A DNA stretch of 8,205 bases from Planctomycetota bacterium (GTDB taxonomy: Bacteria; Planctomycetota; Planctomycetia; Pirellulales; Thermoguttaceae). The DNA lies in assembly GCA_023397045.1 (NCBI GenBank), contig JAEWUR010000531.1, forward strand, positions 1 through 8,205, given 5' to 3'. The position numbers and the translations under genes were made by a program. Below are positions 4,854 to 8,205 of this stretch, piece by piece. Under the pieces are notes generated by a model. The model did not search any database. It was not told the origin of the DNA and worked only from the letters and a program-made list of their open reading frames with translations. The number at the start of each line of letters is the position of its first letter. Within the stretch, counting starts at the first letter, position 1.

Positions 4854-7602
4854 GCCGTGTTGGCGATTGAGGCATGAGAAGCGGCGTTGCATCCACCTCG
4901 TCATCGACGATCGCATCATCCTTCAAATGGCGACGGTCGAACAGGGTCAGCAAACTCGGCAGCGCCAACGCGCTGGCCAGACAACAGAACATGCCGATCG
5001 TCAACACCCGGCCAAGACTCTGCAATCCCTGATGGCTGGCAATCATCAAGCTGCCGAAGCCCACCATGTTGCCCAATGAATTGATGAAGACCGCGTTGGC
5101 CGTGGAATTGCTGAGACGGTAGGCGCCTCGCTTCTGTTGGCGATAATCATGGACGACATGCACCCCGTTGTCCACGCCGATGCCAAGCATCAGCGGAAGG
5201 ACAATCATGTTCGCGGCATTGAGCGGTATACCCGCCAACCCCATGACGCCAAACATCTGCATCATGCCGAGCCCTAGCGGCACCAGGGCCAGAAGCGTGT
5301 ACCAGATGCTCCCGAAGTCAAGGTACACCACGGCGCATACGATCAGCAGCGCGTAGATCGCGGCATGTTCATAGCTCCCCTTCATTTGCCGCGAAGCCTC
5401 GTAGATTTGCATCGGGTTGCCCGTGGCGTCCGGATCAACGCTGCGCACCTCTTGGATGAACCGATCGGTGGCCGGCATGTCCCAGATGTCGGCCCGGCTA
5501 TAGACCTTCAGTAGTTGCTTGCCCGACGGTCCCACGAATCGCGTCGCCAAACCGACCGAAAGGTCGCTCCACTGCGGCGGATTGGGATTGGACGCGGATT
5601 GCAGCGAAGTCAATCGTCCAAGCATGTCGGCGGCGAGGCACTGCTGATATTGGCCGAGCCGGTTGCCGACCTCGGCCGGGTACGAATTGCGAATAGTCTC
5701 TCTCGTCCACTGAAGGCGGCGAAGTATTTCGTCCAGTTCCGGCCGCACCGGCAGCAACGTCTGCAATCTGGCCAGCGAGTTGTCCAGTTCTCGTGCACCA
5801 ACCACCGCGATTTGCGGCACGGAACGGGGTAGGCTGGAAAGACAGGCGTGAATCTGCTCGATCAGCGGCTGGCGGCGCGGATCGGCGCCGGGCATCACCG
5901 AAGAGATCTCTTCAACCCGCAATACGGACGGCTGACGCAAGAACGCCTCCTTGCGAGCCAAAGCCTCTTCTCGGCTGTTGGCCATCGACACGGCGAAGTA
6001 GGCCGTCTGTCCCGTCCGCTCAACCAAAGTCTTGGCAAGCTGAACGCTCTCCATCCCGCGAGGCTGGAGATTCATCAGGTTGTGGTCGTACCTCAGATAG
6101 TTGAGTCCCACGGCGCTCACGGCGCTGATGCCAACGAAGATCATCGCCGTGAACACAGGCCACGAATGAACCCGATTGAGAAAACCTCCCAACTGCAACT
6201 GAGTCGGCATCAGTCGGGCGGGCCGCCGCGCGTCGGCGAGCTGAATCATCGCGGGCAGCAGGACCGTCGCCGCGACGAAGCACAACAAGATGCCGCCGCC
6301 GGCGATCATCCCCAGTTCAGCCACGCCCATGAACTCCGTGAATCCGGCGGCAAAGAAGGCGATGGCGGTGCTGATTGCGCCGGTGGCGATGCCGGGACCA
6401 ACGGAACCGGCCGTTTCCACGAGAGCTTCAGCGCTCGTGCGTATTCGCCTGCGCGCGTGGAGGTATCCCGCCAGATAGTAGACGCCGAAGTCAATCCCTT
6501 GACCGATCAGAATCGCGCCGAAGGCGCTGCTGAGGATGTTCAAGTGCCCGACGGCCAGCGTGGCGAATCCGAACGCCCACGCCATGCCGGCCATCAACGC
6601 GACATTGCCAATCAAAGGGTGCCGCCATCCGCCAAAACCGAGCACGAACACCATCGCGACCCCGACGAACGACAGGATGCCAGCCCAACTCATCGACGTT
6701 TGGCTCGCACGCATCTCGTCGTTTTCCATAACCGGCAGCCCGGTCAAGCCAATGCCAACGCCCACATGCCGGCCTTTGACCTCGGCAACGATTTGACGCA
6801 GGACATCAAGACCTTTCGTGTGGGGGTCGAAACTCTTCTTGTCGGCCGCCGCCAGCTTCAACAAGACGAAGCCTTGCTTGCCGTCGTCCGTGACCAAGGG
6901 CCGGCAACCGAGCATCGACAATTCGGCGGCAGACCCAAACGCGTCGGCCCAGGGCGACTGATAGGCATTGGGCGATGCCAGTGCAGCCGACAACATTTTC
7001 GTCACACGGTCGAGTTCCTCGATCATGTTGGCGTCAGCCTGCGATGCGATCGGAGATGCGGCTAGCCTTTCGATCCCCATCGACATCCGGTCGAGCATCT
7101 GCCCCAGGCCCAGCGCGTTCCAATCTCCCTGCATGATTGGCGCCGCGCGATTCAGGAAGCCGCCGATGCCGGCCAATTGTTCCGGCGTCAAGTAGTGCAG
7201 GCCCTTGCCGCGAAGCCGAGTCAGATCATATTGGTGCATCACCGCGCAAAACAACTTCGGCTGCCGTTCCAAGGCATCCGCCACGTCTTTCATGGCGGCC
7301 AACACCTGATCCGGTCGCTCCGACTCGACGACGACAACCACGTCCTCTTGGTCGCCAAACTCCTTGGTGTAGGCCAGCCATCGCTGATGATATTCGCTCT
7401 TGGGATTCAACAGGTCGGCGCGACTGTTGCGAAATCCCAGCCGCGTGGCCGTGAGCGCCATCGCAACGATCGTAACGGTTGCGGCCAAGGCGATCGTCGC
7501 CTTGGGGAAGCGAACGGCCAATCGCGTGACCGCCTGAAGCGGCCTCGTCAAGGCCGACGATTCCGCTGGCTTCGCCTGTGGTGTCCGATCGTTGGACATC
7601 AT
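4834..7602 (-). CDS. MMPL/RND family membrane transporter
   Basis: A 922-residue two-lobed RND-type protein of the MMPL class. Each half has one membrane helix, a large periplasmic domain and a bundle of further helices. First half: helix at about 34-54, soluble part 55-303, helices near 304-324, 331-352, 357-381, 403-421 and 428-454. Second half: helix at about 483-503, soluble part 504-745, helices near 746-763, 767-788, 795-816, 834-854 and 864-886. The paired motifs GQGIDFGVYYLAGY (367-380) and GIGVDNGVHVVHDY (807-820) place an acid at Asp371 and Asp811, in the position typical of proton-coupled RND proteins. Relatives include hopanoid-associated HpnN and mycobacterial lipid exporters, so lipid export to the outer layers is plausible, but the substrate is not shown. 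No membrane-fusion protein or outer-membrane partner lies beside it. The ATG at 7602 is followed by a second ATG; SD weak. Confidence 0.9.
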   Translation of the reverse strand: MMSNDRTPQAKPAESSALTRPLQAVTRLAVRFPKATIALAATVTIVAMALTATRLGFRNSRADLLNPKSEYHQRWLAYTKEFGDQEDVVVVVESERPDQVLAAMKDVADALERQPKLFCAVMHQYDLTRLRGKGLHYLTPEQLAGIGGFLNRAAPIMQGDWNALGLGQMLDRMSMGIERLAASPIASQADANMIEELDRVTKMLSAALASPNAYQSPWADAFGSAAELSMLGCRPLVTDDGKQGFVLLKLAAADKKSFDPHTKGLDVLRQIVAEVKGRHVGVGIGLTGLPVMENDEMRASQTSMSWAGILSFVGVAMVFVLGFGGWRHPLIGNVALMAGMAWAFGFATLAVGHLNILSSAFGAILIGQGIDFGVYYLAGYLHARRRIRTSAEALVETAGSVGPGIATGAISTAIAFFAAGFTEFMGVAELGMIAGGGILLCFVAATVLLPAMIQLADARRPARLMPTQLQLGGFLNRVHSWPVFTAMIFVGISAVSAVGLNYLRYDHNLMNLQPRGMESVQLAKTLVERTGQTAYFAVSMANSREEALARKEAFLRQPSVLRVEEISSVMPGADPRRQPLIEQIHACLSSLPRSVPQIAVVGARELDNSLARLQTLLPVRPELDEILRRLQWTRETIRNSYPAEVGNRLGQYQQCLAADMLGRLTSLQSASNPNPPQWSDLSVGLATRFVGPSGKQLLKVYSRADIWDMPATDRFIQEVRSVDPDATGNPMQIYEASRQMKGSYEHAAIYALLIVCAVVYLDFGSIWYTLLALVPLGLGMMQMFGVMGLAGIPLNAANMIVLPLMLGIGVDNGVHVVHDYRQQKRGAYRLSNSTANAVFINSLGNMVGFGSLMIASHQGLQSLGRVLTIGMFCCLASALALPSLLTLFDRRHLKDDAIVDDEVDATPLLMPQSPTRRHRNAA

Positions 7603-7677
7603 GGTTATCCACTGCCGCTACTTGGGAAATGCCGCTTTGGAAAACGATGGCGGCCAGAATACAAAAAAGGCGGGCGG

Positions 7678-7706
7678 ATTGTAGGGGATCATCTCCCCAG
7701 CGTCAA
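7678..7706 (-). promoter_or_regulatory. Strong promoter of the RND gene with operator-like spacer
   Basis: On the minus strand TTGACG (7706-7701) and TACAAT (7683-7678) each match consensus at five of six bases and are 17 bases apart. Transcription would start near 7671, giving a leader of about 70 bases. The spacer carries a perfect inverted repeat, GGGGA (7684-7688) and TCCCC (7694-7698) around five bases. A dimeric regulator bound there would sit between -35 and -10. Confidence 0.7.
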
Positions 7707-7775
7707 TGCCGTTACTTGATCCGTTTCCTGGTCTTAACGTGCTTTCTGCAAAGGGGTTGCCGTAAGTGACGCATC

Positions 7776-7804
7776 TTGACTTGGCCGCCAAATCTCGATA
7801 CCTT
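7776..7804 (+). promoter_or_regulatory. Candidate promoter close to the ATG at 7811
   Basis: TTGACT (7776-7781, five of six), a 17-base spacer and TACCTT (7799-7804, fitting TANNNT). The -10 ends six bases before the ATG at 7811, so the predicted start point falls on or next to the start codon, as in leaderless mRNAs. No SD is present upstream of this ATG. Confidence 0.45.
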
Positions 7805-7810
7805 ATCGTC

Positions 7811-8205
7811 ATGCGCATCATCTGTGACCACCTTCGCCGCTGCGGTGCCTTGGGATCGGCTGCCCTCCTGTTTGGGGTGATCGTCGGGGCCGTGGTAGCG
7901 ATTCCGTTGGTTCGCTGCCAGCCTTCGCGAATCGCAGAGGCAACGTGCGATGCGAGGGCGTCCAACTCCAATCGGGACTCAGAAGAATTGCCGGTCGTCC
8001 TGGCGCGAGATTCCCGGTCGTCGCCGGAAGCCTTGCGTCAAACGGAATCGACGCCAAGGGGCGCGGAGTTCCGGCACTCCGACTTCAGCCCCTCGCTGGT
8101 CGCAAGAGGCGGCTCACCGCTGAGCCAGTCCTTTCTTCGGTTGCGCCGCATCGGTTCTCGGCAGGCCGCCTGCTCTCAACCTACCCTGGAAGTCCTCTTC
8201 TGCAC
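7811..8205 (+). CDS. Unknown protein with N-terminal membrane anchor, partial
   Basis: An open frame of 131 codons that runs off the window end without a stop, so it is 3'-truncated by the window. I do not recognise a family. Residues 1-11 are short and basic, followed by a single hydrophobic segment at about 12-34 rich in Gly, Ala, Val and Leu: a membrane anchor or uncleaved signal. After it comes a polar, Ser- and Arg-rich stretch with scattered Cys (36, 46, 121, 131) and no clear domain up to the end. The layout suggests a protein held in the membrane with an external or periplasmic body. It is divergent from the RND gene across 208 bases, with its own candidate promoter. Whether it works with the transporter is unknown. 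Confidence 0.5.
   Translation, partial: MRIICDHLRRCGALGSAALLFGVIVGAVVAIPLVRCQPSRIAEATCDARASNSNRDSEELPVVLARDSRSSPEALRQTESTPRGAEFRHSDFSPSLVARGGSPLSQSFLRLRRIGSRQAACSQPTLEVLFC

Noticed and set aside
5848..7065. 405-codon open frame on the plus strand inside the RND gene
   Set aside because: It is antisense to clear transmembrane and RND motifs, and its residues (His, Arg, Gln rich, no motif) look like a reverse-strand shadow of a GC-rich gene.

Overview
The window looks like chromosomal DNA from a GC-rich bacterium, most likely a planctomycete of the Pirellula type. This is inferred from the sequence style of ribosomal proteins S12 and S7, the scarcity of Shine-Dalgarno (SD) sites in front of most genes, and a two-lobed MMPL/RND membrane protein of a kind common in that phylum. 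No tRNA, rRNA, CRISPR array, transposase or replication origin was seen.

Layout. At the left edge a class I SAM-dependent methyltransferase (+) converges with a LarE-type sulfur-insertion protein (-); their stop codons are 3 bases apart inside an imperfect palindrome. Next comes a small DUF2784 membrane protein (-), divergent from the ribosomal pair rpsL-rpsG (+). The ribosomal pair has two candidate promoters and ends in a strong intrinsic terminator. No fusA or tuf follows it. The facing strand instead carries an Rnk/GreA-C-type RNA-polymerase-binding protein and, just after it, an acyl carrier protein gene with a good SD and an intact N-terminal half. That carrier gene stops matching its family two residues after the phosphopantetheine serine. 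The break abuts a foldable GC/T-rich segment that overlaps the rpsG terminator.

The right half is one 922-residue MMPL/RND protein (-). It has a near-consensus promoter whose 17-base spacer contains a perfect inverted repeat, a candidate operator. Divergent from it, a protein with one N-terminal membrane segment runs off the window end and may be read from a leaderless transcript.

The genes are mostly independent units, not a pathway. The coupled pairs are rpsL-rpsG and rnk with the broken carrier gene. No convincing new multi-gene system was found. The best leads are the broken carrier gene beside the foldable element, the operator-like spacer in the RND promoter, the natural Arg88 in S12, and the SD-backed TTG start that would extend LarE.
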